Program-made: the position numbers and the translations under genes
Part shown: one piece after another, positions 29,885-40,364 of the stretch
How positions within the stretch are numbered: position 1 is the stretch's first letter
How the letters are laid out: each line of letters begins with the position of its first letter
Notes under the pieces: generated by a model
Seen by the model: the letters and a program-made list of their open reading frames with translations, nothing else
Database searches by the model: none
What the model was told of the DNA's origin: nothing
DNA from: Thermosynechococcus sp. M98_K2018_005
Lineage (GTDB): Bacteria > Cyanobacteriota > Cyanobacteriia > Thermosynechococcales > Thermosynechococcaceae
Reading direction: 5' to 3'
Assembly (NCBI RefSeq): GCF_015295825.1
Contig: NZ_DVEH01000039.1
Span: 1 to 54,445, forward strand
DNA length: 54,445 nucleotides

Positions 29885-29970
29885 AAAGTTGACTCAAATT
29901 AAACCAGTCTCAGACAAGAAACGCAATGCAATACAGGACACTTTATAGCTTAGGTCATCCTTAAGCCATT

Positions 29971-29999
29971 TCAGTTTTATCGGGCATCTATCGTACAAT
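29971..29999 (+). promoter_or_regulatory. Possible promoter of eno-rsmA
   Basis: TACAAT (29994-29999) is a good -10 hexamer 25 bases before the eno start. At 17 bases upstream there is only a weak -35 (tcagtt). A GAGGATAA ribosome-binding site follows at 30013-30020. Confidence 0.4.
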
Positions 30000-30003
30000 C
30001 TAG

Positions 30004-31305
<1,302 letters not shown>

Positions 31306-32145
31306 GTGATTCGTGCCCGCAAACGGTTTGGCCAGCATTGGCTGCGCAGCGAATCAGTGTTAGCCCAGATCATTGCAGCGGCTGAACTGCACACGGGCGA
31401 TCGCGTCCTAGAAATTGGTCCCGGTCGGGGTGCCCTCACTCGCCCTCTTCTCGCCAGCGGTGCTGAGGTAATTGCCGTTGAACTGGATCGGGATCTCTGT
31501 GGTCAATTGCAACGGCAGTTGGGCAGTGAGCGGTTTCAGTTGATTGCGGGGGATATTCTGCGGCTGGACTTAGCTCCCTTGGGGTGCAACAAAGTGGTGG
31601 CCAATATCCCCTACAACATTACAGGGCCGTTACTGGGGCATCTGCTTGGCAGTATTGCCCGACCGCGTCGGCCAGCCTTCGAGCGGTTGGTTCTACTGGT
31701 GCAAAAAGAAATTGGCGATCGCCTGATGGCCTCACCCGCTAGCAAGGCCTACGGCGCCCTTTCCGTACGGGTGCAATTTCTGGCCACCTGTGAGAAGGTG
31801 TGTGCGGTGCCTCCCCGCGCCTTTCAGCCACCGCCTAAGGTGGATTCTGTGGTGATCTGTCTGCGCCCCCACGGGACACTGCCAAGGGTGCGATCGCCCC
31901 AATGGCTAGAAACCCTGCTGAAACAGGGGTTTGCCACTCGCCGTAAGATGCTGGCCAATGCCCTCAAGTCCCTTGTGGAACCCGATCAAGTGCGCCAAGC
32001 GCTGCTGCAGTTGGGGCGAGATGTGAATAGCCGCGCCGAAGCCCTCAGCCTCGAGGATTGGCTAGCCCTCAGTGAACTGCTACAGCAACCCCACCAAGAT
32101 CAACAAAACCCCCAACCCACCACAGGCGGCAGCACCAATGGTTGA
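31306..32145 (+). CDS. rsmA: 16S rRNA (A1518/A1519-N6) dimethyltransferase
   Basis: A 279-residue KsgA-type enzyme dimethylating two adjacent adenosines in helix 45 of 16S rRNA. Seen: the N-terminal RKRFGQHWLRSESVLAQI, the SAM-binding VLEIGPGRGALTRPLL, the adenosine-binding VVANIPYNITGPLL, and the C-terminal PRAFQPPPKVDSVV segment. Start is GTG at 31306, directly abutting the eno stop. The last 20 residues (after LSELL) are a Gln/Pro-rich tail not typical of the family and lie over the antisense C-terminal membrane segment of the convergent GIDE-like gene (66-base overlap). The older symbol is ksgA. Confidence 0.95.
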   Translation: MIRARKRFGQHWLRSESVLAQIIAAAELHTGDRVLEIGPGRGALTRPLLASGAEVIAVELDRDLCGQLQRQLGSERFQLIAGDILRLDLAPLGCNKVVANIPYNITGPLLGHLLGSIARPRRPAFERLVLLVQKEIGDRLMASPASKAYGALSVRVQFLATCEKVCAVPPRAFQPPPKVDSVVICLRPHGTLPRVRSPQWLETLLKQGFATRRKMLANALKSLVEPDQVRQALLQLGRDVNSRAEALSLEDWLALSELLQQPHQDQQNPQPTTGGSTNG

Positions 32146-32868
32146 GTAGAGCACGGCATTGCTGGTGTCTTGACTCAGGCTGTCTTCTGATTTCAGGGAG
32201 ACAAAGAACTTTTGTCCCTTGACGGTGGGACGTTCAAGGCGCAGCGTGCCCGTTTGATCGCTGGCGGTGCCCACCACCAACACCTGCCGATCTACTGGCG
32301 TGATCCACTCCTCATAGCGATAACCAATGGTATTACCACTGCCAAAGGTGAGGCTGCCCACGTTTACCTGAACGCTGCCAAAGCCAAGGCGGACAGTGTG
32401 ATTGGCCGGTCGAAATTCATCGAGGACTTGGATCGTTTCCATGTCAGCCCCCCGGGGATCGACTTCAATCTCGCCGTAGCGATCGCGCACGCGGAAAGGA
32501 ATGGTCTGGCTATTGCTGCTAATCGTGTCGGAGCGGCGTTCAGTGCGCCAGTGGGTGCGGCCTTCCCCATCGGTTTCGCGCACCTGTTCTTCATACTCGC
32601 GGCTGACACACATGGAGTAATGGACGCAGGGCACCTGCTTTAACTCCGAGATCAGGGGTTGATCGACAACAATCTGACCAGAGACCTTCACATATTCCCG
32701 TAGGTTGCCACCGCCAATTTCTTGAGCCACCTGCTGTTGGAGCTGATGAAGATCCGCTGTGGTGGATGGCGTGGCCAGCTTGAGACTACGGAGCTTTAGG
32801 CGATAGTGGCGCTGGACAAAAAAGAGGACGATCGCCGCAATGAGCAAAAGGCCACCAAAAACGCCCAT
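32080..32868 (-). CDS. GIDE/MULAN-like membrane protein, paralogue 1
   Basis: A 262-residue protein like the GIDE (MULAN E3-ligase-like, also called BAM) domain family. It has an N-terminal transmembrane helix (GGLLLIAAIVLFFVQ), a soluble region with the family signatures EYVKVSGQI, LKQVPCVHYSM and EIEVDPRGADMETIQVL, and a C-terminal transmembrane helix. In eukaryotic MULAN a RING finger follows the second helix; here the protein ends there, so it cannot act as a ubiquitin ligase. Homology to the second copy at 37121-37888 runs end to end. Prokaryotic members are of unknown function. The 3' end overlaps rsmA by 66 bases. Confidence 0.8.
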   Translation of the reverse strand: MGVFGGLLLIAAIVLFFVQRHYRLKLRSLKLATPSTTADLHQLQQQVAQEIGGGNLREYVKVSGQIVVDQPLISELKQVPCVHYSMCVSREYEEQVRETDGEGRTHWRTERRSDTISSNSQTIPFRVRDRYGEIEVDPRGADMETIQVLDEFRPANHTVRLGFGSVQVNVGSLTFGSGNTIGYRYEEWITPVDRQVLVVGTASDQTGTLRLERPTVKGQKFFVSLKSEDSLSQDTSNAVLYSTIGAAACGGLGVLLILVGLL

Positions 32869-32927
32869 CGGAGACTCCGCAACAGTAGTGCCGCCAATCC
32901 CTAGTTTAGCGATGCGCAGCGCAGATG

Positions 32928-33938
32928 TTATGGGGCGATCGCCTGTCCTTCGGGGTCTTCAAGGACAAAACCAGCATCGGCTATCATTTGCCAGTCTTGG
33001 TGGGGGGCTTGGCCGGGAGTGGTCAGATAATCGCCGACAAAAATAGAGTTAGCGGCATAGAGGCCAAGGGGTTGGAGCGATCGCAGATGCACTTCGCGGC
33101 CACCAGCAATGCGGATCTCTTGGCGCGGCAAGAGCAAACGAAATAGCACAAGAATCCGTAAACAGTGGCGCGGATTGAGGTTGTGCTGTTGGCCAAGGGG
33201 TGTCCCCGGAATGGGAATCAGAAAATTCACTGGTACACTGGTGACCTGACGCTGCCGCAGGGAAAGGGCAAGATCAATGACATCGTCATCGGATTCCCCC
33301 ATCCCCAAAATGCCGCCAGAGCAAGTTGTAATTCCAGCCGCTTGGATATTGGCTAAGGTCTGGGCGCGATCGCTAAAGGTGTGAGTGGTACAAATTTTGC
33401 CGTGGAAGTTTTCCGAGGTATTTAGGTTGTGATTGACGCGATCGACGCCTGCTGCCGCCAGCCGTGCCGTTTGCTCAGCGGTGAGTAAGCCCAAGCAGGC
33501 ACAGATTTTCAGGGGATAGCGCTCCTTAACTGCCTGAATAGCAGCAAGTACCTGCTCAAAGACCTTTTCATTGGGCGATCGCCCAGAAATGACCATGCAA
33601 AACGTACCGGCCTTGAGTTGGGCAGCGCGATCAGCAGCAGCAAGAATTTTTTCCTGCGAGAGTAGGGGATACTTTTCAATCTCAGCCGTGGAGATTTTCG
33701 ATTGTGAGCAGTAGTGGCAGTCCTCTGGGCAGAGACCACTTTGGGCATTGAGAAGATAGTGCAGCCGTACTCGATTCCCCCAGTAGTGGTAGCGTACCCG
33801 ATAGGCCGCCGCCAGTTGATTCAGAAGTTCGGTCTCCGGGGCTTGTAACACCGCCCGGGCTTGATCGCGGCTGAGGCATTCATCGGCAAGAGCTAAATCA
33901 GCAAGGCGCTGCCAATCGGTCGTCAATACTGTACTCAT
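32928..33938 (-). CDS. bioB: Biotin synthase
   Basis: A 336-residue radical-SAM enzyme inserting sulfur into dethiobiotin. The 4Fe-4S/SAM motif is CPEDCHYC (Cys70, Cys74, Cys77). Other conserved parts: [19 protein letters not shown] before it, the [14 protein letters not shown] segment, [12 protein letters not shown], and the C-terminal AGGREVHL with the arginine that binds the 2Fe-2S cluster and a final [14 protein letters not shown] at 33938 is 9 bases after the pheT stop codon end, suggesting co-transcription with pheT. The partner bioD is about 9 kb away and other bio genes are not in the window. Confidence 0.97.
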   Translation of the reverse strand: MSTVLTTDWQRLADLALADECLSRDQARAVLQAPETELLNQLAAAYRVRYHYWGNRVRLHYLLNAQSGLCPEDCHYCSQSKISTAEIEKYPLLSQEKILAAADRAAQLKAGTFCMVISGRSPNEKVFEQVLAAIQAVKERYPLKICACLGLLTAEQTARLAAAGVDRVNHNLNTSENFHGKICTTHTFSDRAQTLANIQAAGITTCSGGILGMGESDDDVIDLALSLRQRQVTSVPVNFLIPIPGTPLGQQHNLNPRHCLRILVLFRLLLPRQEIRIAGGREVHLRSLQPLGLYAANSIFVGDYLTTPGQAPHQDWQMIADAGFVLEDPEGQAIAP

Positions 33939-33947
33939 AGGTCTTTC

Positions 33948-36413
33948 TTAGCTACGGAGGGTCACGGCGTATTTTTCCACAAGGCTGTCGCGAATGCGCT
34001 GATGTAATTCATTCACCTCGGCCTCGGTGAGGGTGCGATCGCTGGCGCGGTAGGTGAGGCGAAAGGCCAAACTGCGCTGCCCTTCAGGGACACCAGTGCC
34101 ACTGTACTCATCAAAGAGCTCGACACTCTCAAGGAGGGAGTCGCGCCCGCCTGCAGCTTTCCAAATGGTGCGGCTGAGTTCTGCCACTGTCAGATCCGCC
34201 GGCGCAAAAAAGGCGAGGTCGCGATCGCTGGCGGGATAGGTTGAAAAGGGCTGAAAGATGATCTGGCGATAGCGTTCCTCAAGGTGACTCAGGAGTACCT
34301 CCAGCTCCAGTTCAAAGACATACACCGCCGCCGGCAGGTCGAGGGTCGCCGCATACTGCGGGTGTAACTGGCCAAAAATACCGAGCCGTTCCCCATTCAA
34401 ACAAAGAGCCGCGGTCCGCCCCGGATGCAAGCGTTCTTCTTGGCGATCGCTCTGATACTCCACCTGCAAACCAAACCGCTGAAAGACACTCTCGAGAATC
34501 CCCTTGGCTTCATACCACGTTAGGGGTTGGGCTTGCTGTGAGCGACGCACCCATTTACCCTGCCACGGATCGCCACCGATGATGCCCCCAAGGCGATCGC
34601 TTTCCCAGAGACCTTCCTCATCTTGACCAAAAACACGGCCAATTTCAAAACCATTGAGGGGCGGATTCCCCTGTTCTTGGTTGTAGCGGAAGGCCTGCAC
34701 TAGACCCGTAATTAGATCCGTACGCAGCGACGAAAACTCCGCCACTAGGGGATTCACGACGGTCACTTGGTTGGGCTGGCCACCTTTTACCCAAGAATAG
34801 TGCATCAATTCCGTCAGACCCGCTCCACGAAAGGCCGCCCGTAGCTCCCGCAGTAGGGTGAGTTCCAGCGGCAGTGCCCCCAATTCCGATTGAGCTGGCA
34901 AGGTTTCCTCAAAGCGGTCGTAACCGTAGAGCCGCGCAATCTCCTCAATGAGATCCACCTCCCGCTCAATATCACGAAAGCGGTAGGGGGGCACCGTCAC
35001 CGACCAGACCACTAACTCGTCCTCAAAGGTTTCTTGAGGGCTGAGGTGAAAGCCAAGGCGGCTGAGTAGCTCTTCAACGGTCTCTGCATCCAAATAGGCG
35101 AGTTCCTCGCTCTCCGCTTCATCAGCAACCACGGCTCCCAAGAGCCGATGCACTTGTTCCAGCCGCAGAGTGAGGGTACGTTCAAGGGGCGGACGCTGAT
35201 CTGCCAGTGTTGTGTAGGTCACTGTCCCTTGAGCCACCTCAGTCAATAGGGCGATCGCCTCAGCGATGGCCGCCTCTAGTTCTGCGGGGTTCACCCCCCG
35301 TTCATAGCGAGCCGAAGCTTCCGTGCGCAATCCTTGGGCGCGAGCTGATCGTCGAATCACCGGACTGGCAAAGAGGGCCGCCTCAAGGAAGACATTCTGC
35401 GTCCCCTCATCAACCTCAGTTTCTTCGCCCCCCATTACCCCAGCAAGGGCAACGGGCACATCTGCGGCGGTAATCACGAGATTGTCGGCACTCAGCACCC
35501 GCAGTTCACCATCGAGGGTTTTCAGCGTTTCCCCAGCCTTGGCCAAGCGCACGCCGACGCTCACTGGGGTTTGGGCAGCAACCCCTTGCAGCCGATCCCA
35601 ATCAAAGGCATGGAGGGGTTGCCCCCACTTCAGCAGGATGTAGTTGGTGATATCCACCACATTATTGATGGCTCGCAAACCCGCAGCCTCTAAACGTTGC
35701 TGGAGCCAAAGGGGTGAAGGGGCAATCTGGACATTGGTGATCAGGGTGCCACAGTAGGCAGGACAGGCCTGAGGGTCAGCGATCGCAAGCTGTACGGGTG
35801 CCTTAGCACGGGACTTTTTGGGGGCGATTGCCTTTGGGGCGGGTAGCGTCAGGGGAGCACCAGTAAGGGCGGCCACTTCACGGGCAATGCCCACCATACT
35901 CAGGGCATCCGCACGGTTGGCGGTTGAGGTCAGGTGCAAAATCACATCATCCAAGCCAAGGAGAGGACGTACATCTTCCCCTACGGTTACTGCATCAGCG
36001 AATGTGTGGATGCCCTCAGACTCTTTGCTTAGCCCCAACTCAGCAAGGGAGCAAATCATCCCCTCAGATTGCACCCCTCGCAGTTTTGCTGGTCGAATTT
36101 TCAGATCAATTTTTGCCAGATATGCCCCCGGTAGTGCCACCGGCACATACAAGCCTGCGGCGGCATTGGGTGCCCCACAGACAATCGTGCGGGGTTCCCC
36201 TTGACCCACATCCACCTGGCAGACCCGTAATTTTTGGGCATTGGGATGGGGTTCACAGGCCAAAATATGACCCACCACAACCCCTTCTGCCCATGTGCGC
36301 CGATCTTCAATTTCTTCGACTTCAAACCCCGCCATCGTCAGGCGATCGGCCAAAGTCGTCACATCCAGATCAACAGCCACTAATTCCCGTAGCCAGCGAA
36401 GGGAAACCCGCAT
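33948..36413 (-). CDS. pheT: Phenylalanyl-tRNA synthetase beta subunit
   Basis: An 821-residue subunit of the heterotetrameric PheRS. The N-terminal EMAP-II/OB-like tRNA-binding domain (about 40-150, with [20 protein letters not shown]), the B3/B4 editing region ([20 protein letters not shown]), the B5 helix-turn-helix part ([20 protein letters not shown]) and the C-terminal anticodon-binding FDX-ACB domain ([16 protein letters not shown]) are all present. The ATG at 36413 is preceded by a GAGGATTCC site. pheS is not adjacent, as is usual in cyanobacteria. The upstream region is occupied by a decayed DUF5615-family gene, which may contain the pheT promoter. Confidence 0.97.
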   Translation of the reverse strand: MRVSLRWLRELVAVDLDVTTLADRLTMAGFEVEEIEDRRTWAEGVVVGHILACEPHPNAQKLRVCQVDVGQGEPRTIVCGAPNAAAGLYVPVALPGAYLAKIDLKIRPAKLRGVQSEGMICSLAELGLSKESEGIHTFADAVTVGEDVRPLLGLDDVILHLTSTANRADALSMVGIAREVAALTGAPLTLPAPKAIAPKKSRAKAPVQLAIADPQACPAYCGTLITNVQIAPSPLWLQQRLEAAGLRAINNVVDITNYILLKWGQPLHAFDWDRLQGVAAQTPVSVGVRLAKAGETLKTLDGELRVLSADNLVITAADVPVALAGVMGGEETEVDEGTQNVFLEAALFASPVIRRSARAQGLRTEASARYERGVNPAELEAAIAEAIALLTEVAQGTVTYTTLADQRPPLERTLTLRLEQVHRLLGAVVADEAESEELAYLDAETVEELLSRLGFHLSPQETFEDELVVWSVTVPPYRFRDIEREVDLIEEIARLYGYDRFEETLPAQSELGALPLELTLLRELRAAFRGAGLTELMHYSWVKGGQPNQVTVVNPLVAEFSSLRTDLITGLVQAFRYNQEQGNPPLNGFEIGRVFGQDEEGLWESDRLGGIIGGDPWQGKWVRRSQQAQPLTWYEAKGILESVFQRFGLQVEYQSDRQEERLHPGRTAALCLNGERLGIFGQLHPQYAATLDLPAAVYVFELELEVLLSHLEERYRQIIFQPFSTYPASDRDLAFFAPADLTVAELSRTIWKAAGGRDSLLESVELFDEYSGTGVPEGQRSLAFRLTYRASDRTLTEAEVNELHQRIRDSLVEKYAVTLRS

Positions 36414-36472
36414 GGAATCCTCAACAAAACGTCATACTTTGCCATTTTTCAGCCTACTCTCCTGTGATGGCA

Positions 36473-36784
36473 TTACACAAGTCTAGAGTTTTTATGGATC
36501 TTTTTAGATCGAATGGGCAGTTGGCGGATGCAGATAGAATCATCACTGATTGTAACGGCTGCACCTGCTATGAGTTCTGCTTCAACGGATGGCAAAATCT
36601 CTAACAGTCTTTGAGTCGCAGTACGGGGCTTGGCAGAGGATCACGGTAAGGTAATTAGACTGGGTAGCCTCACACTGCTGAGAGCAACCAGCATTGAAAA
36701 ATCTAAATCCTGAGTTAAGACGATTCGACCTTGCGCCCTTGCAAATTCCAAGATTTCTTTTGATACTGATAGACAAATCACTGT
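36473..36784 (-). pseudogene. DUF5615-family PIN-like toxin remnant
   Basis: On the minus strand, between stops at 36785-36787 and 36473-36475, the frame reads KEILEFARAQGRIVLTQDLD then FSMLVALSSVRLPSLITL, followed by an in-frame TGA (36641-36643), and continues in the same frame with SAKPRTATQRLLEILPSVEA and ELIAGAAVTISDDSICIRQL. This matches the middle and C-terminal parts of DUF5615 PIN-like proteins. The N-terminal DEN-L motif region is missing, so it is truncated as well as interrupted. No antitoxin gene is next to it. The rest of the 384-base gap between pheT and the next gene holds nothing else that I can name. Confidence 0.75.
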
Positions 36785-36797
36785 TTACGGCTTAATC

Positions 36798-37124
36798 ATG
36801 GTTCACTCTCTTCGAAAAATTCCCACGATTGCCTGGGAAGCAGGTGCCAAAATTGCAGTGAATCTGGTGCTGCTGGCTTTTGCCCTTGGGGCGATCGCCA
36901 AGCTAGTGCCCTATCAACTCAGTCAACTGCAAAAGCTCCATGCCCTCGAAGCAGAAGTGGCGCAACTGGAGGCACGAGTTAAGGAGTTGCAACTCGAACA
37001 GGAGCGCGATCGCCAGCCCCAAGCACGGCAGCGCATTGCCCAAGAGGAGGCCAATTTAATTGGCGCCAATCAGCGGCGGATCATCTGGGTACAACCTAAC
37101 AACCCGAAGCAAGAACTTGACTAA
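36798..37124 (+). CDS. Small membrane protein with coiled coil
   Basis: A 108-residue protein. One transmembrane helix (AVNLVLLAFALGAIAKLVPYQL, about 20-41) is followed by a charged coiled coil (ALEAEVAQLEARVKELQLEQ, about 48-75) and a short tail with IIWVQP. The layout recalls small cell-division proteins such as FtsB/FtsL, and similar proteins are conserved in cyanobacteria, but I cannot assign a role. There is a HIP1 octamer in the coding region. The 3' end overlaps the second GIDE-like gene by 4 bases tail to tail. Confidence 0.7.
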   Translation: MVHSLRKIPTIAWEAGAKIAVNLVLLAFALGAIAKLVPYQLSQLQKLHALEAEVAQLEARVKELQLEQERDRQPQARQRIAQEEANLIGANQRRIIWVQPNNPKQELD

Positions 37125-37888
37125 AACAAGGTCAAGACTAGACCACAGACACCACAGAGGGCGGCACTCAGGGAAGCATAGGTCATTTTTCGTTTTTGCC
37201 GCTTGTACTGCTGGCTAAGCTGATCTTCAAAACTCAGGGAAATGATGAATTTCTGTCCCCTGTTTTGCGGCTTTTGCAGGCGGAGAACCCCCCCCTGATC
37301 TGAGGCCATGCCCACCACTGAGACAGGCTGCCCCAAAGGCAACACCCACTCCTGGTAGCGATAGCCGAGGGTTGTAGTATTGCCAAAGCGCCAATTCAAT
37401 GACAAAAACCCCAGTGAGAGCGAAAAAGAATGGGGTTTATCCGCTGGCCGCAGCTCGTCTAAGACCTGCACTGCCTCAATCTCAGCGCCAATGGGGTTCA
37501 CCTCAATCTGCCCTTGGTGATCTCGCAAAAAGAATAGGGCTGACTGCTCGTGGCGGCCAATGATTTCCGAGTGGTGTTCTCGACGATTGCCGCGATCGCT
37601 CCTTTCTTTTTTATACTCGCGGCTGATAATCGTTTTGTAATAAACACAGGGAATGCGCTTGAGTTCGGAGAGCAAGGGTTGAGACGTGGTGACTTGGCCA
37701 ACCACCTGTACGTACTCGCGCCAACTGCCGCTACCGATTTCCTGAGCCACCTGTTGCTGGCATTGCTGTAACTCACGAATAGAGCTAGGGCTGGCCACCT
37801 TCATTGCCTTTAACTTCAGCCGATAATAGCCCTCAAGGGCAAAGAGAAAGGCCGACCCCGTTAAGCAAAGGTGAGCAAAAACGCCCAT
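37121..37888 (-). CDS. GIDE/MULAN-like membrane protein, paralogue 2
   Basis: A 255-residue paralogue of the protein at 32080-32868. The same layout is visible: N-terminal transmembrane helix, LKLKAMKVASPSSIRELQ, REYVQVVGQV, LKRIPCVYYKTIISREY, QIEVNPIGAEIEAVQVLDEL, GYRYQEWVLPLGQPVSVVG, and a C-terminal helix (YASLSAALCGVCGLVLTLF). Gaps relative to copy 1 are in the middle loop, where this copy is more charged (KKERSDRGNRREHHS). No RING finger follows. It is probably anchored at both ends in a membrane with the domain between. Cyanobacterial duplicates of this family have no known role. Confidence 0.78.
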   Translation of the reverse strand: MGVFAHLCLTGSAFLFALEGYYRLKLKAMKVASPSSIRELQQCQQQVAQEIGSGSWREYVQVVGQVTTSQPLLSELKRIPCVYYKTIISREYKKERSDRGNRREHHSEIIGRHEQSALFFLRDHQGQIEVNPIGAEIEAVQVLDELRPADKPHSFSLSLGFLSLNWRFGNTTTLGYRYQEWVLPLGQPVSVVGMASDQGGVLRLQKPQNRGQKFIISLSFEDQLSQQYKRQKRKMTYASLSAALCGVCGLVLTLF

Positions 37889-37949
37889 GGCTGCCGTTGA
37901 ATTCCTCTGTGCTGATTTTAGTCATTCGCGCTAACAGAGCGTCACCCTT

Positions 37950-38672
37950 TTAACCCACAGATATTAGGCCAACAGTGAGGCCAAAGAGACCATCAACAAC
38001 GAGCGTGCTCAACACAGCGCCCATAAATCCCCACATGGGCAAAACAGCGGGATAGCCACGACGAATCTGGGATTCAAAGAGGGGCAATAGACCAATGAGG
38101 AGTAAACTCAGGCTCAAGAGAACTCCCCACACCTGGCCACTAAAGGTCTGGGCTTGGGCGATCGCCTGTGCCAGCATCTCCTGAACTGAAATCACATCCC
38201 CTTCAAGGTACATGATGGCTCGCCAATGGGGAATCACGTCAATCAGGTAAAAGTAGGCATCGGTGATGGCGGTGCCCAGAAAAGATCCCAAAAAAAAGAA
38301 CACCCCCACCAGTTGTTGCCGCTGCCGTAGGTGCCAGAGCATGAGCGGAAGGGGTAGCGCCTCAATGGGCAAGTGCCACAGGGGTTCCCAGCGCAACCAC
38401 CCCCAGTAGAGCGATCCTGCCCCCCAGCACCAGCTAAATCCATAGAGCATCTCACCCCAATAGCGGTAGTGGGGTTGGCGTTGGAGGTAAAGACTGAGAC
38501 CCAGCAGCAGCGGCGTCAGAGCCAAACTCAGCCAAGGCAGTGTCCGCACGAGGGGCGCTTCAATAAACACGGGAATGGAGACCAAGAAGGCGGCAAAGCC
38601 AAAGAGGAACCAAGCCAGCCGTGAGCCAAGGCGCAGCGCAGGAAAAACCGAGGGGGAGGTAAGGGCAGTCAA
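37950..38672 (-). CDS. DUF3120 family membrane protein
   Basis: A 240-residue polytopic protein of the DUF3120 family, known mainly from cyanobacteria. About six transmembrane segments are visible, for example AWFLFGFAAFLVSIPVFI, LALTPLLLGLSLYL, LVGVFFFLGSFLGTAITDAY and VWGVLLSLSLLLIGLLPLF. Conserved-looking polar positions include the GTAITDAYFYLIDVIPHW loop. The start is TTG at 38672 with a weak ribosome-binding site; no ATG exists near the N-terminus. It follows the pdhB-secDF-unknown operon on the same strand after 45 bases. The function of the family is unknown. Confidence 0.8.
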   Translation of the reverse strand: MTALTSPSVFPALRLGSRLAWFLFGFAAFLVSIPVFIEAPLVRTLPWLSLALTPLLLGLSLYLQRQPHYRYWGEMLYGFSWCWGAGSLYWGWLRWEPLWHLPIEALPLPLMLWHLRQRQQLVGVFFFLGSFLGTAITDAYFYLIDVIPHWRAIMYLEGDVISVQEMLAQAIAQAQTFSGQVWGVLLSLSLLLIGLLPLFESQIRRGYPAVLPMWGFMGAVLSTLVVDGLFGLTVGLISVG

Positions 38673-38717
38673 GGGAATCTCGGAAATTGTTAACTTTTAT
38701 TTCTTTCCTTTAAGGTA

Positions 38718-39404
38718 TCACAGGCTGGAACGTCGTGGTCGGGGCGATTGCCGAGGGGATTGTGAGCGCGCCTTGCGCCGCAGTGTTTCTGATAGATCAA
38801 TAAAGGCATCCCGCTGCAAAATCGGGTAGGTGCCAATCCAAAGGCGATGGCGGGGCAGGAAGACTTCAGAAATCAGTTCCATCTCTGCCAGATCAGGGCG
38901 ACGGGAGAGAACCAGCATTTCCGCTACATCGCCGGGGCGAATCCCTCGATGTTGACGCAGTAACTTGGCCTGCACTCTGGTTTCAAAGCCGGTTTTATCA
39001 CCAATCTCCAGATTTAAGCAGCGTTCACGGTTCTCGATAATCACCAGTTGCCCCTTGTCGTTCACCGTCTCCTCTTTGCCCACCAATTCTTCAGTAACAT
39101 AGACATCCAAGACGCGCCCGCGCCAAAAGCCCCCATAGGGAAACCGCCGATGGCGACGATTGCGAAATGAGGCCAACACTGCCGGTGCCCAGAGCCAATA
39201 GAGACCTGCAATCAGACCCAAAACGAGTTGGGTGCTATCCCCTAAAAAATTCAAACCAAAGGCGACAATGGCCACTGCTACCACAGAGAAGGTTAAGCGT
39301 CGCAGAAAGTCCTGAAGTTTGCCCCAAACATAGCGATACTGGGAACCCGTGGCCACCAGTGGCACCAATTGACGGACTTTTTCTTGGGTAAGGGGAATGA
39401 GCAC
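38718..39404 (-). CDS. Conserved cyanobacterial membrane protein
   Basis: A 228-residue protein. Two closely spaced transmembrane helices (FSVVAVAIVAFGLNFLG and LVLGLIAGLYWLWAPAVLA, about residues 40-80) are followed by a soluble domain containing GFWRGRVLDVYVTEELVGKE and GIRPGDVAEMLVLSRRPDLA. Homologues are sometimes labelled phosphate ABC transporter permease, but there is no permease signature, so I do not use that name. The start is GTG at 39404, 6 bases after the secF stop, so it belongs to the pdhB-secD-secF transcript and may assist membrane processes. Its C-terminal tail is rich in Arg, Ser and Pro. Confidence 0.7.
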   Translation of the reverse strand: MLIPLTQEKVRQLVPLVATGSQYRYVWGKLQDFLRRLTFSVVAVAIVAFGLNFLGDSTQLVLGLIAGLYWLWAPAVLASFRNRRHRRFPYGGFWRGRVLDVYVTEELVGKEETVNDKGQLVIIENRERCLNLEIGDKTGFETRVQAKLLRQHRGIRPGDVAEMLVLSRRPDLAEMELISEVFLPRHRLWIGTYPILQRDAFIDLSETLRRKARSQSPRQSPRPRRSSL

Positions 39405-39410
39405 AACCAG

Positions 39411-40364
39411 TTAGGGCGTAGGCGTTGTCTCCAGTGTATTCGTGGCGGGACGAGGCGGCTGGCGATCGCGCCACCAAGCAAGGAGGGTACTGGCAATAAA
39501 AATACTGGAATAGGCTCCCGTCGTGAAACCAATGATCAGCGCTAGGGCAAAGTAGCGCAGCGTGTCACCGCCAAAGATGAAGATCGTAATCAGGGGCAGG
39601 AGGGTTGTTAGGGTGGTATTAATCGAGCGGCCGAGGGTTTGGACAACCGCCTGATCCACCACCTCTTTAATGCCAAGGTCAGGATTGAGCTTCAGGGTTT
39701 CGCGCACGCGATCATAGATGACCACCGTATCGTTCACAGAGAAGCCAATGATCGTGAGCAGCGCCACAATAAAGAGGCTATCAATTTCCACCCCTGCCAC
39801 GAGTCCCAAAATGGCAAAGACCCCCGTTGTCAGCAACACATCATGGACAAGGGCGACAAGGGCAAAACAGGCATAGTCAAACTGGAAGCGCAGCGTGAGA
39901 TAAATCGTAATGCCAATAAACGACACCAGTAGCGCCAGCAACCCCGATCGCAGGATTTCTTCCCCAAGGGTGGGGCCAACGGTCTCAATCTGCGTTTTCT
40001 GGGGGTCAAAGTCACCCAATTTTTGGGCAAGGGCATCACTGAGGCGGGTGCGCTGATCCACATCGAGGGGCACAGTCCGAATACTCACCCCGTCCTGATC
40101 AATAATTTGCAGACTGCTGTTGCCCAATCCCTGTTGGTTGAGCACTTGACGCACCGCATCAATATCTATCGGCTGAGAACAGGTCTGCATAGCGCTACAG
40201 GCCAGTTCAAATTGCAGCCGTGTGCCACCGATGAAATCCAAGCCCAACCGTAGGGGACTCCCTAGGGATGCCCAAGAGATGGCCATTGCCCCAAGGCCAC
40301 TGAGAATGACCACCAAGGATAACCCCCACCAGAGCGATCGCTGGCGATTGACACTAAAGCTCAT
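39411..40364 (-). CDS. secF: Protein translocase subunit SecF
   Basis: A 317-residue subunit of the SecDF complex, which uses the proton gradient to pull exported proteins across the membrane. The first helix and periplasmic domain ([16 protein letters not shown]) are followed by five C-terminal helices including [19 protein letters not shown], the SecF-specific signature. The ATG at 40364 overlaps the secD stop as ATGA, so SecD and SecF are coupled in translation. A longer frame to 40394 runs into secD and lacks support. Downstream of secD, upstream of a conserved membrane protein. Confidence 0.96.
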   Translation of the reverse strand: MSFSVNRQRSLWWGLSLVVILSGLGAMAISWASLGSPLRLGLDFIGGTRLQFELACSAMQTCSQPIDIDAVRQVLNQQGLGNSSLQIIDQDGVSIRTVPLDVDQRTRLSDALAQKLGDFDPQKTQIETVGPTLGEEILRSGLLALLVSFIGITIYLTLRFQFDYACFALVALVHDVLLTTGVFAILGLVAGVEIDSLFIVALLTIIGFSVNDTVVIYDRVRETLKLNPDLGIKEVVDQAVVQTLGRSINTTLTTLLPLITIFIFGGDTLRYFALALIIGFTTGAYSSIFIASTLLAWWRDRQPPRPATNTLETTPTP

